From: Negativicutes bacterium
GTDB lineage: Bacteria > Bacillota_C > Negativicutes > Sporomusales_B > JARLHX01
Length of the DNA stretch: 64,000 nucleotides
NCBI GenBank assembly: GCA_031292035.1
Contig: JARLHX010000280.1
Location: 62,001-126,000, forward strand
Reading direction: 5' to 3'
The notes under the pieces: model-generated
The model's input: the letters and a program-made list of their open reading frames with translations, nothing else
Database searches by the model: none
What the model was told of the DNA's origin: nothing
Part shown: positions 16,759 through 26,915 of the stretch, piece after piece
How the letters are laid out: the number at the start of each line of letters is the position of its first letter
Numbering within the stretch: position 1 is the stretch's first letter
Made by a program: the position numbers and the translations under genes

Positions 16759-19700
16759 TTATCCTGCCTTATCCATAAATTTGACAGAAATTAGTTTTGA
16801 GATGCCGGATTCTTCCATCGTTATGCCATGCATGACATCCGCCACTTCCATGGTGCCTTTGCGGTGGGTGACAATAATAAACTGCGTGTCGCGGGCAAAG
16901 TCGCGGAGAAACTCGCTGAAGCGCTGGACGTTGGATTCATCGAGAGCTGCATCGATTTCATCCAGCACACAAAACGGTGAAGGACGATAGGTCAAAAAGG
17001 CGAATAGCAGGGCTATGACGGTGAGCGCCCTTTCCCCCCCGGACAAAAGGGCGAGATTCTGCTGTTTTTTCCCTGGGGGCTGCACTACGATTTCGATGCC
17101 GCTGCCAAGGATATTATCCGGTTCGAGCAGCTCGATTTGGGCCTTGCCGCCGCCGAACAGCCGGACAAAAAGATCGCCGAAATTCTCGTTGATTTTTTGG
17201 AAGGCGGCCTTAAATTGCTTGGACATGGTGTTGTCGATGTCTTTGATGATGGTCATTAGATAGTCTTTGGCTTCCTTCAGGTCAACATACTGGGTGCGGA
17301 GGAATTCGTAGCGTTCTTTCAGGCGGGTATATTCGTCAATGGCCGCCGGATTGACCGGCCCTAAAGCCTCTATTTCTGTCTCCAGCTCCTGAATCCGCGC
17401 TGCAAGGACATCGGGGTCTTCCTCCCGGTAAAGAACCTGAGCCTCATCACGGGTCAAGGCGTGATGATCGCGAAGTTGGTCGCTGCAATAGGTGAATTCA
17501 TAGCCGAATTTTGCAGCCAGAAGTTCGAGTTCGTGCGCCCTGGCTTGGATATTATTGAGTTTGCGTCTGAGATCCCGCACTTCGCGTTCCAGCTTTTGTT
17601 GGCGGGCAAGCAGGCCAAGTTTTTCGGTCATATGGACGGTGCGTTGCTCCTCCTGCTCCGCCTTGCGGGCAAACAGGCTGTCTTTCATGGTAACAATCGC
17701 ATTCAATTCAGCATTGGCGCGGGTAATTTCAGTTTCGACCTGGCTTTTTTCCCGGCCCAATGCCTCAATTTGCGTAACGAAGCGGCGGCAGGCTTGTTCG
17801 TACTCCGCACAGTTGTGGGCGATGGCGTTGACTTCCTGCTGCAGAGCTGATAGTTTGATTTTGCTGTCTGTCAGTCGGCCATTCTGCGCTTCCCGCTTCT
17901 CCTGCTGCACTCTGAGTTCATCTTGCATGGCCGCAAGGTAGCGCTTATGATCATTGTCTTTGTCTTCCAAGGCCGTGACTAGGATGCCGATATCGGCAAT
18001 CTTGGCGGCAATACGTCCGCCGTCTTTCTGGCTGGTTTTAAATTCGCTTTCCAGGGTGGCGAAAGCCAGGCTAAGACGCTTGACGTCCTGCACGGTATTA
18101 TCAATGTGGACAGCTAGCTCAGCCAGGCGAAGTTCTCCGGTGCGCCTGAGGTTAAGTGTGGCAGTCAGCCTTTCCTGGATGGCAGCCACGTCGGCCTGGA
18201 AGTCTTCGATACGATGCTGGAGACTTTTACGCTTGGCCTCCTGATCGACCATCGTCTGCTTCAAGGTTTCAATTTCATTGCCGCGGCTGATAAAGCTAGA
18301 CTCGCGTTTACCGGTACTGCCGCCGGCGATACTGCCGCCTGGGTTAAGGAGTTCTCCGTCCAAGGTCACGATTCGAACACCGAAGGCCTGTTGTCTGGCG
18401 ATCTTCAGCGCCGCATCAATGTCTTTGGCGACAATGGTTCGTCCCAAAAGAGAATCGATCACTGGCCGGAATTTCGGTTCTACAGTAACTAAATCTGAGG
18501 CAAAACCCAGAGCACCCGCGGCATGCGCAGCCGCTGACTCGGAATCTCTGGGGCGCATAACCTTAATTGTGTTAAGGGGAAGAAAGGTGGCTCGTCCAAC
18601 ATTATTGGTTTTCAAAAATTCGATGGCGCTTTTGGCGGTAGCATCTGATTCGACGATAATATGCTGCAGCGCACCACCCAAAGCGGTCTCGACTGCAACA
18701 ACGTATTTATCGGCTACAGACAGCACCTGCGCGACAGCGCCGCCAACTTCTTTGCGCCAAGGAGCATTGCTTTTCAGAACGCTTTTTGCCCCTCGACCGA
18801 ATCCTTCATAATCTTCCTGCATGTTACCCAATATTTTCAGGCGGGACGACATTTCATTGAGTTGGGTCGTCGCCTGGGACTGTGAAATCATCAGCTGATT
18901 GACCGAATGTTCGAGATCCTTTTTTTGTTCGGTCAGAGAGGCGATTTTCGCGTCGGTTTGCCTAGTCTCATCCTCTAATGCGAGTTTTTCTTTCTTGGTG
19001 GCAACAAGCAGTTGCTCTGCATCTTGCAGTTGCAGTCTGAACTGCTCCCGTTCTTTTGTCAGCTCGGTTTCCTGCGATTTTTGGTTATCCAGGTCGCGTT
19101 CCATGGTCCGCAGCGCATTTCGCTGGGTTACCAGTTCCTGCAAATGGGAAAAAGTTTGGTCTTTGGCTTCTTCTATCTGTTTTTCCGCCAGTCCAATCGC
19201 CGCAGTTATGTGACTAAACTCAGCCTGTTGACTTTCGACCATAGCAGCCAATTCATCGGCCTGCTGCCGTTTTCCGGCCAGATTTTCCTGGCGGGCAGCC
19301 AGATTGCTTTGGGATTCTTCCCGTTCTTGGCCGATCCGCTCCATTTCCAGTGTCAGTCGATCCTTATTGCGCTGTTCCTGACCGATGCGCTCGGCAAGTA
19401 CCGCCGCTTTGCCGTCCACCCTCTCGATTTCGGTAATGGTGCCGGTGACAGCGCTTTCCATATTGCGGACAATTTCGTCCAGTTCGGCCAGTTGATCGGT
19501 AAAACGCTCCCGTTCCGCTTCACCCACCGAAAGGCGGGTGCTGACCTCGATTTCACTGTCTGATAGAGCGGCCTGTTCCAAGGCCACCGATTCCTGGTTT
19601 TTTTCGGCATGGGTCAGGCGATCTAGCAGCATTGTGACCTGACAGGAGGTTTGCTCGGCAGCCAGTTCGTTATATCGGGCCGTGCGCTCGGCGCTTTCGG

Positions 19701-20316
19701 CCAAGGGATCAAGCTGAGTCTCTATCTCACTGGTGATATCAAAGACCCTGGTGAGATTTTGCTCGGTGTCCTCCAGTTTGCGCAAGGCATCTTTCTTTCG
19801 ATTCTTATATTTGATGATGCCGGCGGCTTCTTCAAATAGCAAACGGCGTTCATCTGCTTTACTGTTGAGTACCTCATCGATTTTGTTTTGACTGATCACT
19901 GTCATCGATTCTCGTCCCAAGCCGGCGTCGATCAATAGGTCATGAATATCCTTGAGACGGCAAGCCGATTTGTTGATATAGTATTCGCTATCGCCGGAAC
20001 GAAATACCCGACGGGTAATGGTTACTTCGCTAAAGTCCAGCGGCAATAGGCCGTCAGAGTTGTCAAAAACCAAGGATACTTCTGCCACACCTAAGGGACG
20101 CCTTTTCGCAGAACCGGCAAATATCACGTCTTCCATTTTGGCGCCGCGAAGATTGCGGATGTTCTGCTCGCCGAGAACCCAGCGCACCGCGTCGGAGATA
20201 TTGCTCTTGCCGCTGCCGTTCGGTCCGACGATAGCCGTAATCCCGGGTTTGAATTCAATTTCGGTTTTTTCGGCGAACGATTTGAAGCCATAGGCTTCTA
20301 ATTTACGCAACAGCAA
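16759..20316 (-). CDS. smc: Chromosome segregation protein SMC
   Basis: Condensin ATPase that compacts and segregates the chromosome. With the proposed start it has 1185 residues, close to B. subtilis SMC. The Walker A site GPNGSGKSN is at 31-39, two long coiled coils flank a hinge (about 500-670), and the C-terminal head carries the signature LLSGGERAL and Walker B CVLDEIDAALDE. The open frame extends 29 codons upstream. The TTG at 20316 is chosen because GAGGGTGG precedes it and it begins the family-like LLLRKLEAYGFKSF. Confidence 0.97.
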   Translation of the reverse strand: MLLRKLEAYGFKSFAEKTEIEFKPGITAIVGPNGSGKSNISDAVRWVLGEQNIRNLRGAKMEDVIFAGSAKRRPLGVAEVSLVFDNSDGLLPLDFSEVTITRRVFRSGDSEYYINKSACRLKDIHDLLIDAGLGRESMTVISQNKIDEVLNSKADERRLLFEEAAGIIKYKNRKKDALRKLEDTEQNLTRVFDITSEIETQLDPLAESAERTARYNELAAEQTSCQVTMLLDRLTHAEKNQESVALEQAALSDSEIEVSTRLSVGEAERERFTDQLAELDEIVRNMESAVTGTITEIERVDGKAAVLAERIGQEQRNKDRLTLEMERIGQEREESQSNLAARQENLAGKRQQADELAAMVESQQAEFSHITAAIGLAEKQIEEAKDQTFSHLQELVTQRNALRTMERDLDNQKSQETELTKEREQFRLQLQDAEQLLVATKKEKLALEDETRQTDAKIASLTEQKKDLEHSVNQLMISQSQATTQLNEMSSRLKILGNMQEDYEGFGRGAKSVLKSNAPWRKEVGGAVAQVLSVADKYVVAVETALGGALQHIIVESDATAKSAIEFLKTNNVGRATFLPLNTIKVMRPRDSESAAAHAAGALGFASDLVTVEPKFRPVIDSLLGRTIVAKDIDAALKIARQQAFGVRIVTLDGELLNPGGSIAGGSTGKRESSFISRGNEIETLKQTMVDQEAKRKSLQHRIEDFQADVAAIQERLTATLNLRRTGELRLAELAVHIDNTVQDVKRLSLAFATLESEFKTSQKDGGRIAAKIADIGILVTALEDKDNDHKRYLAAMQDELRVQQEKREAQNGRLTDSKIKLSALQQEVNAIAHNCAEYEQACRRFVTQIEALGREKSQVETEITRANAELNAIVTMKDSLFARKAEQEEQRTVHMTEKLGLLARQQKLEREVRDLRRKLNNIQARAHELELLAAKFGYEFTYCSDQLRDHHALTRDEAQVLYREEDPDVLAARIQELETEIEALGPVNPAAIDEYTRLKERYEFLRTQYVDLKEAKDYLMTIIKDIDNTMSKQFKAAFQKINENFGDLFVRLFGGGKAQIELLEPDNILGSGIEIVVQPPGKKQQNLALLSGGERALTVIALLFAFLTYRPSPFCVLDEIDAALDESNVQRFSEFLRDFARDTQFIIVTHRKGTMEVADVMHGITMEESGISKLISVKFMDKAG

Positions 20317-20388
20317 ATAGACCACCCTCGCTCTTCTTGCTATACAATCATCAAAATAATACCATGGGAACAGGCTTTGACACAACAT

Positions 20389-20420
20389 AAAAAACCTGTT
20401 CATGGATTGAACAGGTTTTT
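20389..20420 (-). terminator. Bidirectional terminator between spoVS and smc
   Basis: Stem CCTGTTCA/TGAACAGG with a 5-base loop, flanked by A6 and T5, so it can stop transcription on either strand. It lies 16 bp after spoVS, separating it from smc. Confidence 0.88.
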
Positions 20421-20435
20421 CGAGTCCGGCCCTGA

Positions 20436-20696
20436 CTAGCGGGGTTCGATAATAAAGCGGATGGCGGTACGTTCCTCGCCATCAATGATGATCTCGGCGA
20501 ATGCTGGGATACAGATGAGATCAATACCGTTAGGAGCGACAAAACCGCGAGCAATCGCCACCGCCTTGATCGCTTGATTGACGGCTCCTGCCCCCACTGC
20601 TTGTACTTCGGCCGAACCTTTTTCACGCAGTACTGCGGCCAGGGCTCCAGCTACAGATTTTGGGTTTGACTGTGCAGATACTTTGAGTACTTCCAT
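20436..20696 (-). CDS. spoVS: Stage V sporulation protein S
   Basis: An 86-residue Alba-fold protein. It begins MEVLKVSAQSNPKSVAGALA and carries VQAVGAGAVNQAIKA, the hallmark of SpoVS. In B. subtilis it is made early in sporulation under SigH and affects asymmetric septation and coat assembly. Here AAAGGAGGAAAATCTG precedes the ATG, and a SigH-type promoter lies upstream. Homologues also occur in some non-sporulating bacteria, so the gene alone does not prove sporulation. Confidence 0.97.
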   Translation of the reverse strand: MEVLKVSAQSNPKSVAGALAAVLREKGSAEVQAVGAGAVNQAIKAVAIARGFVAPNGIDLICIPAFAEIIIDGEERTAIRFIIEPR

Positions 20697-20739
20697 CAGA
20701 TTTTCCTCCTTTGCAACTCAGGGCCATGTTAGTACTAAA

Positions 20740-20769
20740 CTATTCTGCATATTTCCTAAAAATTCCTTC
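20740..20769 (-). promoter_or_regulatory. SigH-like promoter of spoVS
   Basis: On the minus strand: GAAGGAATT (20769-20761), a 12-bp spacer, then GCAGAATAG (20748-20740). This agrees with the Bacillus SigH pattern RNAGGAWWW-N11/12-RNNGAATWW at all but the last base. It is about 45 bp upstream of the spoVS ATG. Confidence 0.72.
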
Positions 20770-20780
20770 TTGGTTATTTT

Positions 20781-21836
20781 TTAACAGTTAAATATCATCG
20801 CCTGATTTACAACATACCGGATATCCTGCCACTCTATTTCAACCTCATCCTGCTGCGACCAATCAGGAATGGGGCGGATGGCAACTCCGGGATAGGTCTG
20901 GTGCCAATGAGTGAGATTGGCGCTGGCAATCCCGCGGAGTTTGGAGTGATCACGAGGATGATGCCGTAAAATGAGCGGTCCGCGTGGACTGGGTCCAAGC
21001 TCTTCGAGAAAACGCGACACCATATTGCCAAACCAAAATGCGGAAACCATCTCACCAAATGCCGGATGGTATGGTCCGGCGATGATCGTCCCCGGAGCCT
21101 CCAGCGCTTCACTGGCCTGCAGTCCTAGACGGATGACCGGTATGTGCTGTCGGTCGAACAGCAGCTTTAAATAAGCCGCTCGGACAATGGCAGCGCGTAA
21201 GGACAATGGTTGGTAGGTGCCGCTCTTAAACATTGCAGCCAGCTTAGTGCCTGCCAAAACCACAGTAGGGTAAATCCGGACAAAATCGGGCATCAGTGCG
21301 ACCGCCTGGGTTGCAGTATGAATCAGGCTTCTCCAGTCCTCACCCGGCAGACCTGGCATTAGTTGTACGCCACACTTGATTTGAAAACTTTTTAAAAGAG
21401 CAACAGCAGCAATAGCCTCTGCTGCAGAGTGGCCGCGTTCCGATTTCTCCAGGACATAGTCATCCAGTGATTGAACACCGAGTTCGACTGTCGATACGCC
21501 ATATAACTGCAGGCGCTTGATAGTGACAGTATCAATGGCGTCCGGCCGAGTGGACACCCGGATGGCCGCTGCTTTCCCTTGCTGCAAAACCGCCATGGCC
21601 GGTTTCAGCAGCCGTTCTTGAATAGCAGCTGGCAAAGCAGTAAAACTGCCGCCGTAAAAGGCAATTTCAACAGAACGTCCTGGACGCAATCTTGCCAAGT
21701 GTTCCGCGATAATCGCCGTGATTTCCTGCTCTGAATACCACTGTCTGACCCCCGTTATGCTCTGTTGATCACAAAATACGCATTGATGGGGGCAACCATA
21801 GTGCGGTATGAATATCGGTATAATGTAATGTCGCAT
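20781..21836 (-). CDS. Radical SAM protein (Elp3/HemN-like fold)
   Basis: A 351-residue protein with a 4Fe-4S binding triad CPHQCVFC (C15, C19, C22), followed by the SAM-binding region EIAFYGGSFTALP and VSTRPDAI, and VELGVQSLDD. This layout resembles the Elp3/HemN/YhcC group. It lies near rnc and smc, as in many Clostridia. The reaction is unknown. The ATG at 21836 is preferred over a GTG that lies inside the AAGGTG ribosome-binding site. Confidence 0.87.
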   Translation of the reverse strand: MRHYIIPIFIPHYGCPHQCVFCDQQSITGVRQWYSEQEITAIIAEHLARLRPGRSVEIAFYGGSFTALPAAIQERLLKPAMAVLQQGKAAAIRVSTRPDAIDTVTIKRLQLYGVSTVELGVQSLDDYVLEKSERGHSAAEAIAAVALLKSFQIKCGVQLMPGLPGEDWRSLIHTATQAVALMPDFVRIYPTVVLAGTKLAAMFKSGTYQPLSLRAAIVRAAYLKLLFDRQHIPVIRLGLQASEALEAPGTIIAGPYHPAFGEMVSAFWFGNMVSRFLEELGPSPRGPLILRHHPRDHSKLRGIASANLTHWHQTYPGVAIRPIPDWSQQDEVEIEWQDIRYVVNQAMIFNC

Positions 21837-21871
21837 AACAAACACCTTATAAAAATTTAGTGGAATGAAGA

Positions 21872-21894
21872 AAAAGGCGACCGATGGTCGCCTT
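21872..21894 (-). terminator. Intrinsic terminator of rnc
   Basis: Stem AAGGCGACC/GGTCGCCTT with a 3-base loop, followed on the minus strand by TTTTTCTTC. Five bases after the rnc stop. Confidence 0.88.
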
Positions 21895-21898
21895 GTCT

Positions 21899-22615
21899 TT
21901 AAATCTCTAGCGGATGGAATTGATGCAGCGCCTCAAGGGCAGCACGTTGTTCGGCTTCTTTTTTACTCCGGCCGGTGCCAGTCCCTTGACGTCCGCCATT
22001 GACGAATACCGCCACTTCAAATGTCTTGTGATGATCTGGCCCACTCTCTGCGATCACTTCGTAGCTGATCTTACAGTCGCCGCTACGCTGCGCGATTTCT
22101 TGCAGCAGGGTTTTATAGTCTTTGGCATACTCGCCCCGTTCAATCGAAGCCAGACCTTGCTGGAGGTGGGACAGAATAAACTGTCGCGCCGCTGCATAGC
22201 CACCGTCAAGATAAATAGCTCCAATAACGGCTTCAAATGCGTCAGCCAGGATCGAAACACGCTCGCGACCGCCGGACGCGGCTTCACCCCTGCCTAAGAG
22301 AAGGCTTTCACCAAGACGAATGGCTATTGCTTGATTCGCCAGAGCCTGCTCGCAAACAATCGCCGCCCGGGCTTTGGTAAGTTCCCCCTCCGGCAAATGA
22401 GAGTACTGACGATATAGATATTCGCTGACAATCAAATCCAGCACGGCGTCGCCGAGGAACTCCAGTCGCTCATTGTTCGGGATGGTTTCTCCTTTGGCTT
22501 CATTAGCAAATGAAGTATGGGTCAACGCCTGCCGCAAAAGGCCGCTATCGGAAAAGGTCACCCCTAGTTTTCGCCCGAGTGCGGAAATTTTTTGCGATTC
22601 AGGATGAAGGTCCAT
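21899..22615 (-). CDS. rnc: Ribonuclease III
   Basis: Double-strand-specific RNase that processes rRNA precursors and mRNA. The protein has 238 residues. The RNase III signature is NERLEFLGDAVLDLIVSEYL (about 48-67), and a second acidic cluster follows in ILADAFEAVIGAIYLDGG. The C-terminal double-stranded RNA-binding domain spans about 160-235 and ends GTGRSKKEAEQRAALEAL. Shine-Dalgarno pairing is poor; the start lies six bases after fabF, so coupling is likely. Confidence 0.97.
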   Translation of the reverse strand: MDLHPESQKISALGRKLGVTFSDSGLLRQALTHTSFANEAKGETIPNNERLEFLGDAVLDLIVSEYLYRQYSHLPEGELTKARAAIVCEQALANQAIAIRLGESLLLGRGEAASGGRERVSILADAFEAVIGAIYLDGGYAAARQFILSHLQQGLASIERGEYAKDYKTLLQEIAQRSGDCKISYEVIAESGPDHHKTFEVAVFVNGGRQGTGTGRSKKEAEQRAALEALHQFHPLEI

Positions 22616-22620
22616 CAGGA

Positions 22621-23862
22621 TTAACCGTTATACTTTTTAACCAGGAGAGTGGCATTGTGTCCGCCGAAACCAAATGAATTGGAAAGAGCATAGTTTACGA
22701 CTTTTTTCTTGGCCTGATTGGGAACATAGTCCAGGTCAAGGTCGTCGTCCGGTGTTTCATAGTTGATGGTGGGATGAATGATGTCATTTTTCACAGTCAG
22801 TACCGAGGCGATCGCTTCAATACCACCGGCAGCACCTAACAGATGACCTGTCATCGATTTGGTGGAACTGACAGACAGTTTGTAGGCATGCTCGCCAAAC
22901 AGGGTTTTAATGGCATGAGTTTCATTCTTATCATTCATCGGAGTCGAAGTGCCGTGGGCATTAATATAGTCGACATCTGACGGATTGATACCAGCGTCTT
23001 TTATGGCCAAAGACATACATTTGGCTTGTTGAACGCCTTCTGGTGCCGGTGCCGTCATGTGGAACGCATCGGCATTAGAGCCGTATCCGACCACTTCGGC
23101 ATAAATATTGGCACCACGCGCCAGAGCATGCTCCAGCGACTCAATGACAACTACACCACTGCCCTCGCCCATAACAAAGCCCTCACGGTCTTTATCAAAG
23201 GGGCGGGATGCTTTTTCAGGTGCGTCGTTGCGACTGGACAAAGCTTTCATTGAGCAAAAGCCGGCCATGGCCGCAGGAGAAATGGTTGCTTCTGTACCGC
23301 CGCACACCATGACATCTGCGTCGCCGCGCTGAATAATTTTAAAGGCTTCACCAATCGAGTTTGTGCCGGTGGCGCAAGCTGTCACCACACACAGGCAAGG
23401 ACCTTGGAGACCGAACGTAATCGATACTTGGCCTGAAGGCATATTGGCGATCATCATTGGCACGAAAAAGGGACTAACACGACCAGGTCCTTTTTCAAAG
23501 AGTGTTTTATATTGGTCATGCAGGGTTTCCATCCCGCCGATTCCGCTGCTAATCAAAGTTCCGATGCGGTCATGGTCTTCCTTCTCAAGATCGAGCCCAG
23601 AATCTTTAATGGCCATGGTGGCACTCGCAAGGGCGAACTGTGTGCACCGGTCCATACGGCGGGCCTCTTTTTTGTCCATGTAGTTCGACGGATCAAAATC
23701 TTTTACTTCACCGGCAATTTGGGTGGAGTATTCGCTGGCATCAAAGCGTGTAACTGTTGAAATTCCTGATTTGCCAGCAAGAAGTGCCTGCCAATAGGCA
23801 TCTGCGCCAATACCGATGGGCGTCACGGCACCCAAACCTGTCACCACAACTCGTTTTTTCAC
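22621..23862 (-). CDS. fabF: Beta-ketoacyl-ACP synthase II
   Basis: Condensing enzyme for chain elongation in type II fatty acid synthesis. The protein has 413 residues. The Cys-His-His triad is seen in [24 protein letters not shown] and [13 protein letters not shown]. The start is taken as the GTG at 23862: GAGGTG lies seven bases before it, and the GTG three codons earlier is part of that site. It is the last fab gene of the cluster, directly downstream of the second FMN oxidoreductase. Confidence 0.96.
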   Translation of the reverse strand: MKKRVVVTGLGAVTPIGIGADAYWQALLAGKSGISTVTRFDASEYSTQIAGEVKDFDPSNYMDKKEARRMDRCTQFALASATMAIKDSGLDLEKEDHDRIGTLISSGIGGMETLHDQYKTLFEKGPGRVSPFFVPMMIANMPSGQVSITFGLQGPCLCVVTACATGTNSIGEAFKIIQRGDADVMVCGGTEATISPAAMAGFCSMKALSSRNDAPEKASRPFDKDREGFVMGEGSGVVVIESLEHALARGANIYAEVVGYGSNADAFHMTAPAPEGVQQAKCMSLAIKDAGINPSDVDYINAHGTSTPMNDKNETHAIKTLFGEHAYKLSVSSTKSMTGHLLGAAGGIEAIASVLTVKNDIIHPTINYETPDDDLDLDYVPNQAKKKVVNYALSNSFGFGGHNATLLVKKYNG

Positions 23863-23877
23863 GTGATTCACCTCGCG

Positions 23878-24831
23878 TTATATATTTATCTCTTCCACTT
23901 CGTTTAGTAGTCGTGCAAAGATTTCTTTTACCGGTAAAATCTCATCTATTCTATGAATATACTCGCCTGTGAAAACCAATCCGGTTTCCACGTCACCCTG
24001 TTGAGCGCGAATTAAAGCCTTCACAATGCAGAAATTGCGCGCGCAATGTTTCAGACAACCATCGCAAGAATCAGGGATAGCGACAGTACCTTCAATGATT
24101 TTCGCAGCGTAAGGATTTTTCACTGCCCTCCCAGGAAGACCAACAGGGCTCTTGATCAGAACCACATCCTCCGGTTTGGCTTTTAAGTAAAATTCTTTTA
24201 GAGACGGCCCGGCATTGGATTCCTCGCTGGCCATAAACCTTGTGCCCATTTGGACACCATCGGCTCCAAGCTTAAGCGTCTCGACAATATCCCGCCCGTT
24301 AATGATCCCGCCAGCGCCAATTACTGGGATCTTAACCGCTTTTTTAATGTCAGGCAGGATACTTTTTAGGGGCTGGTCGGTCCCCAGATGACCACCTGCT
24401 TCTTTTCCTTCTACAACAATTGCAGTAGCACCCAGAGCCTCGGATATTTTAGCCAATTTTACCGATGATACTATCGGGACAATCGGCGTACCAGATTCCT
24501 TCCCCATACCAAACATGTCGCGGGAAAAGCCGGCACCAGCTACAACAAGGTCGATCCCCTCTTCGATGGCGGTTTGCACCAAGGAAGAGAATACTCTTGC
24601 CGCTACCATGGCGTTGATGCCAATAATGCCACCCGCTGCTAACGAACGAGCCAGTCTGATTTCCTGACGGAGTTCGTCTAAAGTCATCCCAGAGGCAGCA
24701 ATCAGACCTATACCACCCTGCGCAGCCACGGCGCCAGCCAGGCGGGCAGTCGATATCCGCACTGCCATGCCGCCCTGAATGATAGGCAGCCTGGCCACCA
24801 GGTGACCTATTCTAAGTTCCGGAAGTTTCAA
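23878..24831 (-). CDS. FMN-dependent oxidoreductase, nitronate monooxygenase/FabK-like, with C-terminal cysteine cluster
   Basis: A 317-residue TIM-barrel flavoprotein. FMN-site landmarks are LPIIQGGMAVR at 15-25, EGKEAGGHLGTD at 141-152, GAGGIINGRDI at 172-182 and DGVQMGTRF at 191-199. It differs from the nearby FabK by a four-cysteine group near 256-268 (C-x2-C-x3-C-x4-C) that could hold a metal or Fe-S cluster. It starts at a TTG seven bases after GGAGGAG. Position between acpP and fabF suggests a lipid-related role, but it could be a nitronate monooxygenase. Confidence 0.82.
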   Translation of the reverse strand: MKLPELRIGHLVARLPIIQGGMAVRISTARLAGAVAAQGGIGLIAASGMTLDELRQEIRLARSLAAGGIIGINAMVAARVFSSLVQTAIEEGIDLVVAGAGFSRDMFGMGKESGTPIVPIVSSVKLAKISEALGATAIVVEGKEAGGHLGTDQPLKSILPDIKKAVKIPVIGAGGIINGRDIVETLKLGADGVQMGTRFMASEESNAGPSLKEFYLKAKPEDVVLIKSPVGLPGRAVKNPYAAKIIEGTVAIPDSCDGCLKHCARNFCIVKALIRAQQGDVETGLVFTGEYIHRIDEILPVKEIFARLLNEVEEINI

Positions 24832-24869
24832 GTAACAACTCCTCCAATCAGTAGGGCAATTACCCTTAA

Positions 24870-24902
24870 GAAAGTCCCGCGAAAAGATTCCACGGGACTT
24901 TC
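24870..24902 (-). terminator. Hairpin after acpP
   Basis: 10-bp stem GAAAGTCCCG/CGGGACTTTC. On the minus strand the following T tract is poor (TTAAGGG), so it may only reduce readthrough. On the plus strand TTTTTTT follows. Confidence 0.55.
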
Positions 24903-24922
24903 TTTTTTTAGCAGGTAATGTG

Positions 24923-25159
24923 TTAACCTTGCTTTTCTTTGTCTATGTACTCCACAGCATCTTTAACAGTCTTAATTTTCTCTGCAGCCTCGTCAGGAAT
25001 CTCGATATTGAATTCCTCTTCAAAGGCCATAATCAACTCAACAATATCAAGTGAGTCAGCACCCAAATCGTCAATAAACGTAGAATCCATAGCAACGTCA
25101 GCCTCGTCAACGCCCAGTTGTTCTACAACGATTTCTTTTACCTTGTCAAATGTTGTCAT
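24923..25159 (-). CDS. acpP: Acyl carrier protein
   Basis: A 78-residue acidic helical protein that carries growing acyl chains on phosphopantetheine. The attachment serine is S36 in [10 protein letters not shown]. The ATG at 25159 follows GGAAGGAGGTGA; a frame extending 17 codons upstream into the fabG gap is not supported. It lies 25 bp downstream of fabG. Confidence 0.98.
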   Translation of the reverse strand: MTTFDKVKEIVVEQLGVDEADVAMDSTFIDDLGADSLDIVELIMAFEEEFNIEIPDEAAEKIKTVKDAVEYIDKEKQG

Positions 25160-25184
25160 ATTGTTCACCTCCTTCCAAGAATAG

Positions 25185-25928
25185 TTACATGACCATACCG
25201 CCGTCAACATTCAAAGTTTGACCTGTAATATAGTTTGCTGCGTCTGATGCCAGAAACAACACAGCAGCAGCAACATCTTCAGGCGACCCTAGCCTATTTA
25301 AGGGTATCCCCTTGGCTAGGTCGCTCTTCACCTGCTCTGGCAGGCCGGCTGTCATATCAGTAGCAATAAACCCGGGGGCAATCGCGTTTACCGTGATAGT
25401 GCGGGAGGCCAATTCTTTGGCCATTGATTTGGTAAAACCGATCACTCCGGCCTTGGCGGCTGCGTAATTCGCTTGGCCAGCGTTACCCATAACACCGACC
25501 ACCGAGGTCATGTTGATGATTCGACCGCCTTTCTGTTTCATCATCACCCGGGAAACGGCTTTGGTACAATGAAATATACCCTTTAGGTTGGTATTGATGA
25601 CCGCATCCCAATCTTCCTCTTTCATACGCATCAGAAGATTGTCGCGGGTGATGCCGGCGTTGTTAACCAGAATATCAATCCGCCCAAAGGCGTCCATTGT
25701 GGTTTTTATAAGAATCTCAACAGCCGATCCATCGGCTACATCGGCTTGGCAAAGAATAGCCTCACCGCCGGCGGCTTGGATGGTAGCAAGGGTTTCTTCC
25801 GCCGCCGCTTTATTGCCGGCGTAGTTGACAACCACTTTTGCGCCAGCTTTCGCCAGTTCAATCGCTGCAGCCCGGCCTATTCCCCGTGAACCGCCAGTTA
25901 TTATGGCTACTTTACCACCTAAAAGCAT
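25185..25928 (-). CDS. fabG: 3-oxoacyl-ACP reductase
   Basis: NADPH-dependent short-chain dehydrogenase for the first reduction in each elongation cycle. The protein has 247 residues. The cofactor motif TGGSRGIG is at 11-18, NNAG at 89-92, and the catalytic set is S142, Y155 and K159 (YAAAK). The ATG at 25928 follows AAGGAGGTTAG and lies next to the fabD stop. It ends with the typical NVDGGMVM. Confidence 0.97.
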   Translation of the reverse strand: MLLGGKVAIITGGSRGIGRAAAIELAKAGAKVVVNYAGNKAAAEETLATIQAAGGEAILCQADVADGSAVEILIKTTMDAFGRIDILVNNAGITRDNLLMRMKEEDWDAVINTNLKGIFHCTKAVSRVMMKQKGGRIINMTSVVGVMGNAGQANYAAAKAGVIGFTKSMAKELASRTITVNAIAPGFIATDMTAGLPEQVKSDLAKGIPLNRLGSPEDVAAAVLFLASDAANYITGQTLNVDGGMVM

Positions 25929-25929
25929 T

Positions 25930-26874
25930 TTAGCTAACCTCCTTGAAATAATCAAGGGTTTTTTGTAATGAACTGGCATCTTCTACGTTAAGAGTTTCCA
26001 TCTCTTTCGTAATTTTTTTGGTAAAGCCAGACAAAACTTTGCCGGGACCAACTTCGACAAAAGCATTTACGCCAAAGGAAAGGATTTGGGCCACACAGTC
26101 TTCCCATAAAACCGGGTTGGCGGCCTGTTGAACAAGCGAAGCTTTTATATCGCTCCCCTTGGTCAGGAGTTTACCGCTGACGTTGGCCACAAATGGAATA
26201 CTGGCGTCGGCAATAGTGACTTTATCGAGTTCTGCCGAAAGCTTGTCAGCTGCAGGCTTCAGCAATGTGCTGTGAAAAGGAGCGCTGACCGGCAGAGGAA
26301 TGGCCCGCTTGGCGCCAGCCTGTTTCAAGGCCTCGATTGCCTGCTCGACCGCGCCAGTGGCGCCGGCGATGACAACCTGCCCAGGACAATTGAAATTAAC
26401 GGCTTGTACGGCACCATACTTGGCCTGAATGTCGCCGCAGATGGCGATAATCTGATCGCGATCCAGCCCTAAAATCGCAGCCATGCCGCCTTCTCCCAGC
26501 GGAACGGCCTCTTGCATGAACTGGCCGCGTTTGCGCACCAGACGCACGGCATCGCTGAAAGAAAGGGCGCCAGCGGCAACCAGTGCCGAATACTCGCCTA
26601 GGCTATGACCTGCGACGATCGATGGGACCAGCCCCGCCTGCTGTAAGACTTTATAACAAGCGATGCTGACCGTGAGAATAGCCGGCTGGGTATTGAATGT
26701 TTTGCGAAGATCTTCTTCCGGCCCGCCGAAACACATGTCAGTGATAGAAAAACCCAGTGCCGCGTCGGCCTCTTGAAATACTGCCTGCACAACGGGAAAT
26801 TGGTCATAGAGCTCCTTGCCCATACCTACAGCTTGAGAACCCTGACCGGGAAATACAAAAGCCGTTTTCACCAT
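25930..26874 (-). CDS. fabD: Malonyl-CoA:ACP transacylase
   Basis: Transfers malonyl from CoA to ACP. The protein has 314 residues. The N-terminus shows FVFPGQGSQAVGMG, the nucleophile Ser91 lies in GHSLGE (89-94), and the catalytic histidine is in SAPFHSTLL near 200. One base separates its stop from the fabG start, so translation is probably coupled. Confidence 0.97.
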   Translation of the reverse strand: MVKTAFVFPGQGSQAVGMGKELYDQFPVVQAVFQEADAALGFSITDMCFGGPEEDLRKTFNTQPAILTVSIACYKVLQQAGLVPSIVAGHSLGEYSALVAAGALSFSDAVRLVRKRGQFMQEAVPLGEGGMAAILGLDRDQIIAICGDIQAKYGAVQAVNFNCPGQVVIAGATGAVEQAIEALKQAGAKRAIPLPVSAPFHSTLLKPAADKLSAELDKVTIADASIPFVANVSGKLLTKGSDIKASLVQQAANPVLWEDCVAQILSFGVNAFVEVGPGKVLSGFTKKITKEMETLNVEDASSLQKTLDYFKEVS

Positions 26875-26915
26875 ACCTAAGCATCCCCTTTACCTGATAA
26901 CATTATTAGTTTACG

